NCBI GenBank assembly: GCA_009694375.1
Contig: SHVB01000005.1
Coordinates: forward strand, 1-64,000
DNA length: 64,000 nt
Direction of reading: 5' to 3'
DNA from: Acidimicrobiia bacterium
GTDB lineage: Bacteria; Actinomycetota; Acidimicrobiia; Acidimicrobiales; VFJN01
The notes below the pieces were generated by a model. That model saw only the letters and a program-made list of their open reading frames with translations. It was not told the DNA's origin and did no database searches. The position numbers and the translations under genes were made by a program. This document shows positions 53,953 through 62,250 of the stretch, one piece after another (the first letter of the stretch is position 1; every line of letters begins with the position of its first letter).

Positions 53953-54857
53953 GCGAGAATCTCCAGCACCATGTCGGCTACCTCGCGCGGCTTTTCGATG
54001 TGCAGAAAGTGACCAGCGCCCTCCAACATTACTAAGCGTCCACCGTGAGGAAGGTGCGAGAGCACGTCGGCGGCGGTGGTGCCCCATCCCATCGGGTCAA
54101 CTTCGGTGCCCAGCACGGCGAGCACCGGAACCCCGATGTCGGGGAGACGCATCATGGACCACTCGGGCCGCCAGGGTCCGAACCCACCCAACCGCAGCGT
54201 CGGATCGATCTTCCAGCGCCAGCCGTCGGCCTGCTCCCGAGCCCCGATGGTGACGAGGTAGCGCAGCCAATCCGCATCGAGGCGAGGGTTCATGCGACCC
54301 CGTCGTTCCGCTAGTTCGGCAATGGTGCCCGGCTTACGTTGGGCATCCGCCAACGACCGGCGATGGTCGAGCCAGGCCGTGAGTTCGTCGGCCATGAGTT
54401 TGGTGCGCTGGTGGTCAGACACATCAGGAAAACTGCGGCGCGACGGTAGGCCGTCGAGGTTGATGAGGTGGCTCACCCGGTGGGGAAGGGCATCGGCCAA
54501 CTGCAGCATCAGGCTGCCCCCTTTGGAGTGCCCGATCACCGGCATGGGGGCGAAGGAAATGGAGTCGAACACGGCAGCGGCGTCGCGCAGATCCGCCTCC
54601 CAGTTGTAGAGGGCGGCGTACTGTGAGTCGCCGTGACCCCGATGATCCCAGGAAATCGCCCGAAACCCGGCGTCGGCCAGCATCGGGGCGAACACCGAAA
54701 AGGTTCCCGCAAAGTCGAAGCCGCCGTGGGCGAGGAGAATCGGCGGGGCGGCCTCATCCCCCCATTCATGCACGGCGATGGCCAGGCCGTGGCTGTCCAC
54801 CGTGGTTTGCCTATCGGGCCGCCGGGCCCCCGGGAACGTGATGGCGCTGTCACTCAT
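53949..54857 (-). CDS. Alpha/beta-hydrolase
   Basis: 302 residues. LLAHGGFDFAGTF oxyanion region, SWDHRGHGDS, nucleophile elbow IGHSKGGSL, and a C-terminal LEGAGHFLHIEKP with the catalytic His. Likely an esterase, lactonase or C-C hydrolase; substrate unknown. A perfect 16-bp palindrome lies 29 bases upstream of the start. Forms an operon with the Ser-less homologue downstream. Confidence 0.87.
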   Translation of the reverse strand: MSDSAITFPGARRPDRQTTVDSHGLAIAVHEWGDEAAPPILLAHGGFDFAGTFSVFAPMLADAGFRAISWDHRGHGDSQYAALYNWEADLRDAAAVFDSISFAPMPVIGHSKGGSLMLQLADALPHRVSHLINLDGLPSRRSFPDVSDHQRTKLMADELTAWLDHRRSLADAQRKPGTIAELAERRGRMNPRLDADWLRYLVTIGAREQADGWRWKIDPTLRLGGFGPWRPEWSMMRLPDIGVPVLAVLGTEVDPMGWGTTAADVLSHLPHGGRLVMLEGAGHFLHIEKPREVADMVLEILA

Positions 54858-54885
54858 TGGGTTTCTCCCTCAACCATTCCCAACC

Positions 54886-54901
54886 TTGACCGGCCGGTCA
54901 A
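54886..54901. promoter_or_regulatory. Palindromic operator TTGACCGGCCGGTCAA
   Basis: Perfect 16-bp palindrome upstream of the hydrolase unit. Its 12-base centre TGACCGGCCGGT recurs at 54967-54978, just before the divergent flippase gene, so one repressor could act on both. TTGACCGnnCGGTCAA-like sites are commonly bound by TetR-family proteins; no such gene is in the window. Confidence 0.65.
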
Positions 54902-54991
54902 CATCGGCGCAAGCCAATGCCTCCACGGTGGAGCGAGGGGCGCCGGTTGCCTCCCCCGAGCCACCGTGACCGGCCGGTAGCCTCCCGGTCG

Positions 54992-56320
54992 ATGTTGCGT
55001 CAGCTCCGTGTCTTGAGTTCAGGGCATCGTCACCTACTCACTGGTTCTATCGCGCTCGTACTCACCGCCGGGGTAACGGCAGCATCGGGAGCCATCTACT
55101 GGCTCATCGCGGCGCGTGCCGACGAACAAACCGATGTGGGTTACGCCACCGCTCTGTACACCTCGGTTCTCTTCGTGGCCTTCGTCGCCGGCTTGGGCCA
55201 GCCGGTGGCGGTAGCCCGCTACGCCGCCGGGCGCAGTCGAGACGACCACGTGCTGTTTGCCTGGGGGGCACTGGCCACCACGGCGGCTTCGGCATTGATC
55301 GGCGTGGCCTACATCACCTTGCTGAACCCGGAGGCGGTACAGGAACTGCGCCAATGGGACGGACTGGCGGGGCCGGCGATATTCACCGTGTTGTGCGTGG
55401 GCACGGCACTGTCGCTCCTCCTCGACGTGCGCCTCATGACCCAACGCCGCTGGGGTCTCGTGCTGGCCCGGGCCATCTTGGTGGGGGTGGTGCGTTTTCC
55501 CCTGCTGCTCATTCCGCTGATCCACGATCGAGCGGTATGGCTCCTGGTGGCCGCCGCCCTCCCCACCGCCCTGTCTGGCTTCATCGGCATGGCCCTGTTG
55601 CCCAAGATCACTGGTGACAGCCACCACTGGGGCCCGCGTCCGGGCACGACGAGAGCCATGGTGCACTACTCGGCGGTGAACTGGGCGTCCACCATCACCT
55701 ACCAGGCCCCCACCTTTGTGATGCCGGTCATCGTGCTGATCTACGTGACTGCCGACCTCAATGCCAGTTTTTACGTGGCCTGGGGGGTGGCATCCCTCGC
55801 CTGCTACGTCCCCACCGCCATCGGGCAGGCTCTCCTGGCCGAAGGCGACCGGGACGGCACCCACCTCCGCGGTCAGGTGCGTCTAGCCCTGGTCATCGCC
55901 ACCGGGCTCATGGTGTTCGCGACCATTGCGGCCACCGTGGGCCGCAACCTCATCACCGTGCTCTACGGGGACGACTACGCGGCCGCGGCAGAGGTGTTGC
56001 CCCGCCTGGTGGCGGCGGCGATCCCGTGGGCGATCACCTCGGTCTACCTCACCGAGGCACGGGTGCAGCATCGCCATCGGGTCACCGTGGCCATCACCGG
56101 CACCCTGTCCCTGGCGATCCTCGTACCGGCTCTCGTCTTGGTGCCCGAATACGGCATCGAAGGGGCGGCGGCGGCCTTCCTGGCCGGGAATCTGCTGGCG
56201 GCGGTAGTGGCGATCGTGCTCCACCTCACCGGCCGCGGTGCGTCCAACGTCGCGGTGACCGCCCCCACCGCCGGCGCGATCGATCCCGACGACACCATTG
56301 CTCTGCTGCCCCTCCACTAG
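54992..56320 (+). CDS. Wzx-like polysaccharide flippase/transporter
   Basis: 442 residues with about 12 hydrophobic segments and Arg-rich short loops, the topology of the MATE/MOP polysaccharide exporter superfamily (e.g. LVLTAGVTAASGAIYWLIAARA, LYTSVLFVAFVAGLGQPVAVARYA, LITVLYGDDYAAAAEVLP). Proteins of this kind flip lipid-linked sugars across the membrane. The start ATG is 13 bases behind a TGACCGGCCGGT element. No glycosyltransferase genes are nearby. Confidence 0.8.
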   Translation: MLRQLRVLSSGHRHLLTGSIALVLTAGVTAASGAIYWLIAARADEQTDVGYATALYTSVLFVAFVAGLGQPVAVARYAAGRSRDDHVLFAWGALATTAASALIGVAYITLLNPEAVQELRQWDGLAGPAIFTVLCVGTALSLLLDVRLMTQRRWGLVLARAILVGVVRFPLLLIPLIHDRAVWLLVAAALPTALSGFIGMALLPKITGDSHHWGPRPGTTRAMVHYSAVNWASTITYQAPTFVMPVIVLIYVTADLNASFYVAWGVASLACYVPTAIGQALLAEGDRDGTHLRGQVRLALVIATGLMVFATIAATVGRNLITVLYGDDYAAAAEVLPRLVAAAIPWAITSVYLTEARVQHRHRVTVAITGTLSLAILVPALVLVPEYGIEGAAAAFLAGNLLAAVVAIVLHLTGRGASNVAVTAPTAGAIDPDDTIALLPLH

Positions 56321-56353
56321 CGCGCTGCCCTAGCGTGAGGCGTCCGATCACCC

Positions 56354-57853
56354 ATGACCAACCTCCCCCCGCCCCCGCTGCCCCCGCCGCCCCTCGGGAA
56401 CGCCAGGGCGCCCCGAGCGCGGCGGTGGGTCCTGGCGGCGACCATCGCCGCCGTCGCCCTCGCTGGGGTGGTGGTGATCACGACCCTGACGAAACCGGGG
56501 GAGGACCACCCCAAGGAGTGGGACCCGCGAGTGGCATCCATTGCCGAGTTCGTAGAGGGGGAGCGCGACTTGATGTTCGATCATGCCGTGCACGTGGACT
56601 TCCTCACGGCGGAGGAATACACCGAACTCTCCACCGCCACCAACGGCGACGACAACCGGAACGCACTCGATCGGTACGCCGCCGAACTGCGGGCGCTGGG
56701 AGTGGCCTCCGGGGCTGTGGATCTCGTGACCGCCTTTGACGAGATGGCCGACGGTGGCTCGTTGGCGTTCTACGACCCCCGCACCAAACGGATCAGCGTT
56801 CGAGGCACGACGATGACTGCGGGCCTCCAAGTCACCCTCGCCCACGAACTGACCCACGCACTCCAAGACCAGCACTTCGACCTCGATCAGGTAGCCGACC
56901 CCGACGGAGACTCCAGTGCGGCCACCGTGTTCCGGGCCCTGGTGGAGGGCGACGCCATGCGGGTGGAGAGTGCATACCGCTCCACCCAACTCACCCCCGA
57001 TGAACTCGACGCCTACGAGAAGGAATACGAACGGGAGCTCAGCACCAGTGGCGCCGCCACCGCCGACGTGCCCGCCTTCCTGAGGGGCGCGACGGGGGCC
57101 CCGTACGCGCTCGGGCAACCCTTTGTGGTGATGCTGTTCAACCAGGGGGGAAACACGGCCGTCGATAGCGCCTTGAACGAACCTCCCCGCACCGAAGAAG
57201 CCATCTTCGACCCCTCCAGCTATCTCAACGGCGAGGGCGAAAAGCCCCTCGACCTCGGATTCGATGAGGATGTCGAACTCTTCGACACCGATCCCTTCGG
57301 TGCCACCAGCTGGTACTTCATCCTGGCCGAGCGCATTGACCCCAAAGTGGCCTTCGAAGCCGCTCGCGGGTGGAACGGCGACGACTTCGCCGCCTTCGAA
57401 CGAGACGGCATCACCTGTGTGCGTCTCGGCTTCATCGGTGATCAGCGGCGCGACGAGAGAGAGATGGCCGATGCCATCGACGAGTGGGTTGAGGCGATGC
57501 CCGGCGGTGAGGCCCGCCGCCGGAATATTGACGGTCACCCTGGGATCGAGGCCTGCGATCCTGGCGAAGACCTGGACATGGCGCTCACCGGCCGTTCCGA
57601 AACTTCGATCACCCTCCCCAGCCTCTGGGGCTTCCTCGTGGCTGATGTGGCCGCCGCGCTCGGGGCGGACGGGACGCGCTGCTACGCCCGAGAGGTGGTT
57701 GACCACTTGACCTACGAGCAGATCACCGATCCCGAGGGCGACACCATGAACGGTGACGCGTTCCAGGATGTGCTGAGGGATGCCTTCACGACCTGCGAAG
57801 CCGGTCAGGCATCTTCCTTGTCGGTGCTCCAGTCGCGGTCGCCGCTGAGATAG
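56354..57853 (+). CDS. Membrane-anchored HExxH metalloprotease-like protein
   Basis: 499 residues. A Pro-rich N-terminus precedes one membrane segment (RRWVLAATIAAVALAGVVVI), so most of the protein is outside. The zinc-protease motif is LAHELTHALQDQHFDL (about residues 168-183), with a likely downstream Glu ligand in ALVEGDAMRVE. It resembles a group of actinobacterial putative metallopeptidases. Substrate unknown. The 3' end overlaps the convergent transporter gene by 49 bases. Confidence 0.82.
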   Translation: MTNLPPPPLPPPPLGNARAPRARRWVLAATIAAVALAGVVVITTLTKPGEDHPKEWDPRVASIAEFVEGERDLMFDHAVHVDFLTAEEYTELSTATNGDDNRNALDRYAAELRALGVASGAVDLVTAFDEMADGGSLAFYDPRTKRISVRGTTMTAGLQVTLAHELTHALQDQHFDLDQVADPDGDSSAATVFRALVEGDAMRVESAYRSTQLTPDELDAYEKEYERELSTSGAATADVPAFLRGATGAPYALGQPFVVMLFNQGGNTAVDSALNEPPRTEEAIFDPSSYLNGEGEKPLDLGFDEDVELFDTDPFGATSWYFILAERIDPKVAFEAARGWNGDDFAAFERDGITCVRLGFIGDQRRDEREMADAIDEWVEAMPGGEARRRNIDGHPGIEACDPGEDLDMALTGRSETSITLPSLWGFLVADVAAALGADGTRCYAREVVDHLTYEQITDPEGDTMNGDAFQDVLRDAFTTCEAGQASSLSVLQSRSPLR

Positions 57854-58500
57854 ATCAGCGGCACGCTGGCCAGCGTCACCAGCGCCTTGACCCCGAGGTT
57901 CATCACAAAGATGTCCCACACCACCGCCCACGGCAACGTGAGGGCGTTCTGGCGCAGGCCGGGGATCGCCCCGAACGCCAGGACACAAAACAGGGCGGTA
58001 TCGATGGGTAGGCTGATGCCGTTACTCACCACGACACGGGCCCACTGATGTCCGGCGGTGACCTTGGTAACAAACCAGTGGTACACCTCGGTGTCGGTGA
58101 GTTCACTGATCACCTGGGCCACGATGGAAGCCACGGTGATGCGCCAGGCCGGGGAAAGGACGGCAGAGAACTCCGCGCCTAGCGGATAACTCATGTCCGC
58201 AGGGACCCGAGCGGCGAACTGGAGATAGAGCGCCATGAACACATTCACCCCCGCGCCGGTAAACACGATGGTGCGGGCCGCTCGTTTGCCGAGTGCCTTG
58301 TGGATCACATCCCGCAACGTGAAGGTGATCGGGTACACGAACGTACCCATGTCCACGCCCCGGCCAAGCACGAAGCCGATCTTGAGACTGGCCACGTTGG
58401 CAATCACCGAGGCGCCGACATAGGCCCCGGAGGCCGCCAGGCCCACTCGCATGAACGACGACAGCGCGGAAGAACGAACAGGGACAGTGACGGTCGCCAC
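57805..58500 (-). CDS. Queuosine-precursor transporter (YhhQ/VUT family)
   Basis: 231 residues, GTG start with GGAGG five bases upstream. About six hydrophobic segments; the family pattern ANVASLKIGFVLGRGVDMGT, FVYPITFTLRDVIHKALGK and VASIVAQVISELTDTEVYHW, IDTALFCVLAFG is clear. YhhQ-type proteins import preQ0/preQ1 for tRNA queuosine modification. The 120-base leader contains a GGCGG...CCGCC hairpin just ahead of the ribosome site, which might be regulatory. Confidence 0.85.
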   Translation of the reverse strand: MATVTVPVRSSALSSFMRVGLAASGAYVGASVIANVASLKIGFVLGRGVDMGTFVYPITFTLRDVIHKALGKRAARTIVFTGAGVNVFMALYLQFAARVPADMSYPLGAEFSAVLSPAWRITVASIVAQVISELTDTEVYHWFVTKVTAGHQWARVVVSNGISLPIDTALFCVLAFGAIPGLRQNALTLPWAVVWDIFVMNLGVKALVTLASVPLIYLSGDRDWSTDKEDA

Positions 58501-58628
58501 GGGGGCCTCCGGTTTTGGTCAGGCGGGTATTCCGGTACCGCCGAGGAATAAGGACCAGATCATCGCGCGTGCCAACGGCTAGACACGTAGCCGACGGACC
58601 GTTCCTAGTCGCCGAAGGGGAAAAACCA

Positions 58629-59354
58629 ATGGATACCCTCACCGCCGCCACCGCCACGGCCGCCGCCGTTACCCAGATAGGCAGCCACTTCATGCTGGCG
58701 GGTTCTACCTACCAACACGGCGCCGCTCTTGGCTTCGGGGGACTCGATTTTTATGTCGCAGGCCGCGGCGGCGTGCTCGGTGATGTCGATGCCGACGTCG
58801 TCAGTGCCGCCTTCTTCTTCTTCGAACCCACCGGCCTGCGCACCCTGTGGGATCAAGGCCGGGCCGTCATGCCCCCCGCCCAGGCCGCCGGCGAGTTCGC
58901 CACGTGCTGTCATGGCTGGGCCGAGGAGCACGTGCCCGATGACCTTGACGTTGCTCGCCTCGGCGACCTGGCCGGGAAAGTTGTGACCGAGGCCCGACCG
59001 GCCGGCACGGCAGTGTTCTCGGGCTGGCGGGCCCTGGCGGTACCGGCGGAACCGAAGGCGCGGGCGGTCCACCAAATGAATGCATTGCGCGAACTACGCG
59101 GGGGCTTGCATAGCGCCACGGTGATCGCGGCAGGTCTCACCCCGCTGCAGGCCCTGTCGCTGAAGAGCCCTGGTATGGCCCCGTTGTTTGGCTGGCCCGA
59201 ACTAGCCGAGGTGGACGGCCTAGCGGCCGCGTGGGATGAGGCCGAAGTGAACACCAACCGGGCCATCGCCCACGCCTACGAGGGGTTGGACGAGACGGAG
59301 CGGGCGGAGTTCGCCGAGCTCGCCGGCGCTCTGCAGGCCGCGACGGCGGGCTGA
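58629..59354 (+). CDS. Actinobacterial helical protein (SCO6745-like)
   Basis: 241 residues. The pattern of FFFFEPTGLRTLWDQGR, a CCHGWAEEHVPDD segment and LRELRGGLHSATVIAAGLTPLQAL is that of a family of unknown function common in actinobacteria, sometimes called SCO6745-like, where a conserved His near LHS is characteristic. ATG with GGGGAAA upstream. No enzymatic motif known to me. Followed after four bases by a VOC gene, so the two are likely co-expressed. Confidence 0.7.
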   Translation: MDTLTAATATAAAVTQIGSHFMLAGSTYQHGAALGFGGLDFYVAGRGGVLGDVDADVVSAAFFFFEPTGLRTLWDQGRAVMPPAQAAGEFATCCHGWAEEHVPDDLDVARLGDLAGKVVTEARPAGTAVFSGWRALAVPAEPKARAVHQMNALRELRGGLHSATVIAAGLTPLQALSLKSPGMAPLFGWPELAEVDGLAAAWDEAEVNTNRAIAHAYEGLDETERAEFAELAGALQAATAG

Positions 59355-59358
59355 AGCG

Positions 59359-59889
59359 GTGACGGGTTCGTACTCGGCAAAGGCCACCGCGATAAACGAT
59401 GCCGAACGGCATCGCCTGCAACAGGAGCGAGACCGCATTCGGACCGCCTACCTCACCGTGCGCGACGATCGGCCGCCGTCCAATGCCCGGGGAGTGCACC
59501 ATGTCGCTCTGATCTGCCGAGATGTGGAGCGCACCACGCGCTTCTACCAAGAGGTACTGGGGTTCCCGCTCACCACCATGTTCGAAAACCGCGACTGGCC
59601 CGGCTCCACCCATTTCTTCTTCGACCTCGGCGGGGGTAATGCCCTGGCCTTCTTCGACCTGCCGGGGGTTGACCCTGAGGCATACCGCGAGGTGCTCGGT
59701 GGCCTGCACCATCTGGCCATTTCTATCGAGACGGCGCATTGGCATCAGGCCAAAGCCCGCCTTGATCACGACGGTGTGTCCTACGACCAGGTGGACGACA
59801 CGAGCCTCTACTTCCGCGGTCCCGACGGGGAGCGCCTTGAACTCATCGCCGATCCCCTGGGCTGGATGTACGGCGAGCGCGTGGACTAG
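59359..59889 (+). CDS. VOC-family metalloprotein (glyoxalase/dioxygenase type)
   Basis: 176 residues, GTG start. An N-terminal helix of about 40 residues precedes two beta-alpha-beta3 units. Metal ligands are likely His in GVHHVALI, His in GGLHHLAIS and Glu in GERLELIADP, as in glyoxalase I and extradiol-type VOC enzymes. Substrate unknown. In an apparent operon with the SCO6745-like gene. Confidence 0.82.
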   Translation: MTGSYSAKATAINDAERHRLQQERDRIRTAYLTVRDDRPPSNARGVHHVALICRDVERTTRFYQEVLGFPLTTMFENRDWPGSTHFFFDLGGGNALAFFDLPGVDPEAYREVLGGLHHLAISIETAHWHQAKARLDHDGVSYDQVDDTSLYFRGPDGERLELIADPLGWMYGERVD

Positions 59890-59901
59890 CGCAGGGGTGC
59901 C

Positions 59902-60702
59902 TTAGGGGCTCTTGCGCAACAAAACCTCTTGGGCGATGGTGGCCACGTGAATGCCCTCTCGGCTCAGCACATGACCGATGCTCAGCCCTCGGCTGGCGAG
60001 GTAGCCGTGGCTCGCGAAGTCATGGATGTGCCATTCGTCCGCCCGTGACGGGCGATGGAACCACATCGCGTGGTCGAGGCTGGCCGACATCCAGCCCAAC
60101 TCGAAGGCATCCCCCTCGCTCGGCGCAGGTCGTTCTGGGTGCAGGGCCACCACCGCATCAGTGGGTAAGTCATCCGATAAGTAGGCCAAGGCGCAGGCCT
60201 GAAGCACCGGGTCATCGCCGATGGTGTCCTGCAATTTGAGCCATGCCACGCCGCGCCCCTCTTCCTCGTTGCGCAACTGGGCGAAACGGCGGAGAAACAT
60301 CGGGCTCCACGAGTACCCCGACAACCCTTCCGGCGGCGGCACCGCAGGCATCCGAGCGATCTGCACATCGTGGCCGGTCTCTTCCACCTGGAATGACAGC
60401 GACATCGTGAGCATCACCCCCGTGTCGTCCTGGCGGGCCACCACGGTGCGCGTGCAGAAGGAGCGGCCATCGCGCGCGCGCGTCACTTCGAATCGGATGG
60501 GCGCATCGGCATCACCGCGGCGGATGAAATAGGCATGCAACGAGTGCACCCGGTACGCCTCGGCCACGGTGGCGGCGGCGGCCCGCAGCCCCTGGGCAAT
60601 GATCTGGCCACCGTAGAGGCCACCCCAGGGATACTGGGGACCGCGGGCCAGAAACACATCCCCGCCCTGCGGTTCGAGCTCCATCATCGTCACGAAGTCC
60701 AC
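59902..60702 (-). CDS. Acyl-CoA thioesterase II (TesB type)
   Basis: 266 residues with two hot-dog domains. GGLYGGQIIAQGLRAA, HSLHAYFIRRGD and the C-terminal LDHAMWFHRP and SRGLSIGHVLSREG are TesB-typical. It hydrolyses acyl-CoAs, probably balancing CoA in lipid breakdown. GTG at 60702 is preferred: TACGAT lies five bases before it, as in a leaderless promoter. Divergent from mmsA, which also lacks a ribosome site. Confidence 0.9.
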   Translation of the reverse strand: MDFVTMMELEPQGGDVFLARGPQYPWGGLYGGQIIAQGLRAAAATVAEAYRVHSLHAYFIRRGDADAPIRFEVTRARDGRSFCTRTVVARQDDTGVMLTMSLSFQVEETGHDVQIARMPAVPPPEGLSGYSWSPMFLRRFAQLRNEEEGRGVAWLKLQDTIGDDPVLQACALAYLSDDLPTDAVVALHPERPAPSEGDAFELGWMSASLDHAMWFHRPSRADEWHIHDFASHGYLASRGLSIGHVLSREGIHVATIAQEVLLRKSP

Positions 60703-60724
60703 ATCAGATCGTAGGCTGAGCGCT

Positions 60725-62212
60725 GTGAACACCCTCCACCATTTCATTAGCGGCCGATCCCTTCCGGGTACGTCCGGACGCACAGCACCCATCTACGACC
60801 CGGCCACCGGTCACCGCACCGGTGAGGTGGATCTCGCCTCGCCCGAGGAAATAGACGCCGCCGTGGCCATCGCGGTAGCGGCCCAGCGAGCCTGGCAGGA
60901 CGTTCCCCTCGCCCGTCGCGCTCAGGTGCTGTTCTCGGTGCGCGAGGCAGTGGTGCGCCGGGGGGATGAGTTGGCGGCTGTCATCACCGCCCAACACGGC
61001 AAAACCCTGTCGGATGCGGCCGGCGAGGTGCAGCGAGGCCTCGAGTGCATCGAGTTTGCCTGCGGCATTCCGGATCTGCTCAAGGGGGAATTCTCCCCCC
61101 AGGTCGCCAGCGGCGTCGATGTGCACTCGTTGCGACAACCGGTGGGCGTGGTGGCCTGTATCACGCCGTTCAACTTTCCCTGCATGGTGCCGCTGTGGAT
61201 GCTGCCTAACGCCATCGCGTGCGGAAACGCAGTGATCCTCAAGCCTTCCGAACGCGACCCGGGGGCATCGCTGCTCTTGGCCGAGATCTTCCTGGAGGCG
61301 GGCCTACCCCCCGGGGTGCTCAACGTCGTGCAGGGCGACCAAGTAGCCGTCAACCGACTCTTGGTACACCCGGACATCGCGGCGGTCTCTTTCGTGGGGT
61401 CCACCCCGGTGGCCAAGCACATCTACGAAACCGGTACCGCGCACGGCAAGCGGGTCCAGGCTCTCGGAGGGGCCAAGAACCACATGGTGGTGCTGCCCGA
61501 CGCCGACCTCAACCTCGCCGCCGATGCCGCGGTAAGCGCCGCCTACGGCTCCGCCGGCGAGCGTTGCATGGCGGTATCGGTGGTCGTGGCGGTCGGGGAG
61601 GTGGGCGACCCCCTCGTGGAGGCCATCCGCTTGCGCGTGGACAAACTGGTGGTGGGTCCAGGCGCTGACCCCGCCTCGGAGATGGGACCACTCATCACCG
61701 CCGAGCACCGCGACCGGGTGGCTTCCTATATGGACAAGGGAGCGGCCGCCGGGGCGATCACCGTGGTCGACGGCCGCACCACCACCGTGGCGGGTGATGG
61801 CTTCTTTCTCGGTGCCTCACTGCTCGATCGGGTGACCGCCGACATGGATGTGTACCGAGACGAGATCTTTGGTCCGGTGCTCTGCGTGGTGCGAGCCTCG
61901 ACCTATGACGAAGCCCTGGCCCTCATCAACGACAACCCGTACGGCAACGGGGTGGCGCTCTTCACCCGAGACGGTGGTGCCGCACGACACTTCGAACAAG
62001 AGGTTCAGGTGGGGATGGTGGGCATCAACGTGCCCATCCCGGTTCCGGTGGCCGCCTTTAGTTTCGGTGGCTGGCGCGACTCCCTCTTCGGTGACAGCCA
62101 CATGTACGGCGCCGAAGGCGTGCGCTTTTATACCCGCAACAAAGTGATCACCACTCGTTGGCCCGACCCCTCCACCAGCACCGTCGACCTCGGCTTTCCC
62201 CGGCCCGACTGA
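60725..62212 (+). CDS. mmsA: CoA-acylating methylmalonate-semialdehyde dehydrogenase
   Basis: 495 residues. Aldehyde dehydrogenase with the MmsA signatures PFNFPCMVPLWMLP, QALGGAKNHMVVLPDAD, catalytic Cys in GSAGERCMAVS, and the ending SFGGWRDSLFGD. It converts methylmalonate semialdehyde (valine, thymine) or malonate semialdehyde to propionyl- or acetyl-CoA. GTG start, with TAGGCT seven bases upstream suggesting a leaderless mRNA. Propionyl-CoA is also a steroid product, but a link is speculative. Confidence 0.95.
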   Translation: MNTLHHFISGRSLPGTSGRTAPIYDPATGHRTGEVDLASPEEIDAAVAIAVAAQRAWQDVPLARRAQVLFSVREAVVRRGDELAAVITAQHGKTLSDAAGEVQRGLECIEFACGIPDLLKGEFSPQVASGVDVHSLRQPVGVVACITPFNFPCMVPLWMLPNAIACGNAVILKPSERDPGASLLLAEIFLEAGLPPGVLNVVQGDQVAVNRLLVHPDIAAVSFVGSTPVAKHIYETGTAHGKRVQALGGAKNHMVVLPDADLNLAADAAVSAAYGSAGERCMAVSVVVAVGEVGDPLVEAIRLRVDKLVVGPGADPASEMGPLITAEHRDRVASYMDKGAAAGAITVVDGRTTTVAGDGFFLGASLLDRVTADMDVYRDEIFGPVLCVVRASTYDEALALINDNPYGNGVALFTRDGGAARHFEQEVQVGMVGINVPIPVPVAAFSFGGWRDSLFGDSHMYGAEGVRFYTRNKVITTRWPDPSTSTVDLGFPRPD

Positions 62213-62237
62213 CCGGCGTCGCCCGCCAACGCCGGTC
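62211..62237. terminator. Bidirectional hairpin between convergent dehydrogenase genes
   Basis: GACCGGCG/CGCCGGTC 8-bp stem with an 11-base loop, starting inside the mmsA stop and ending 13 bases before the stop of the convergent aldehyde dehydrogenase gene. Confidence 0.55.
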
Positions 62238-62250
62238 AGGGGCGGCGGAG

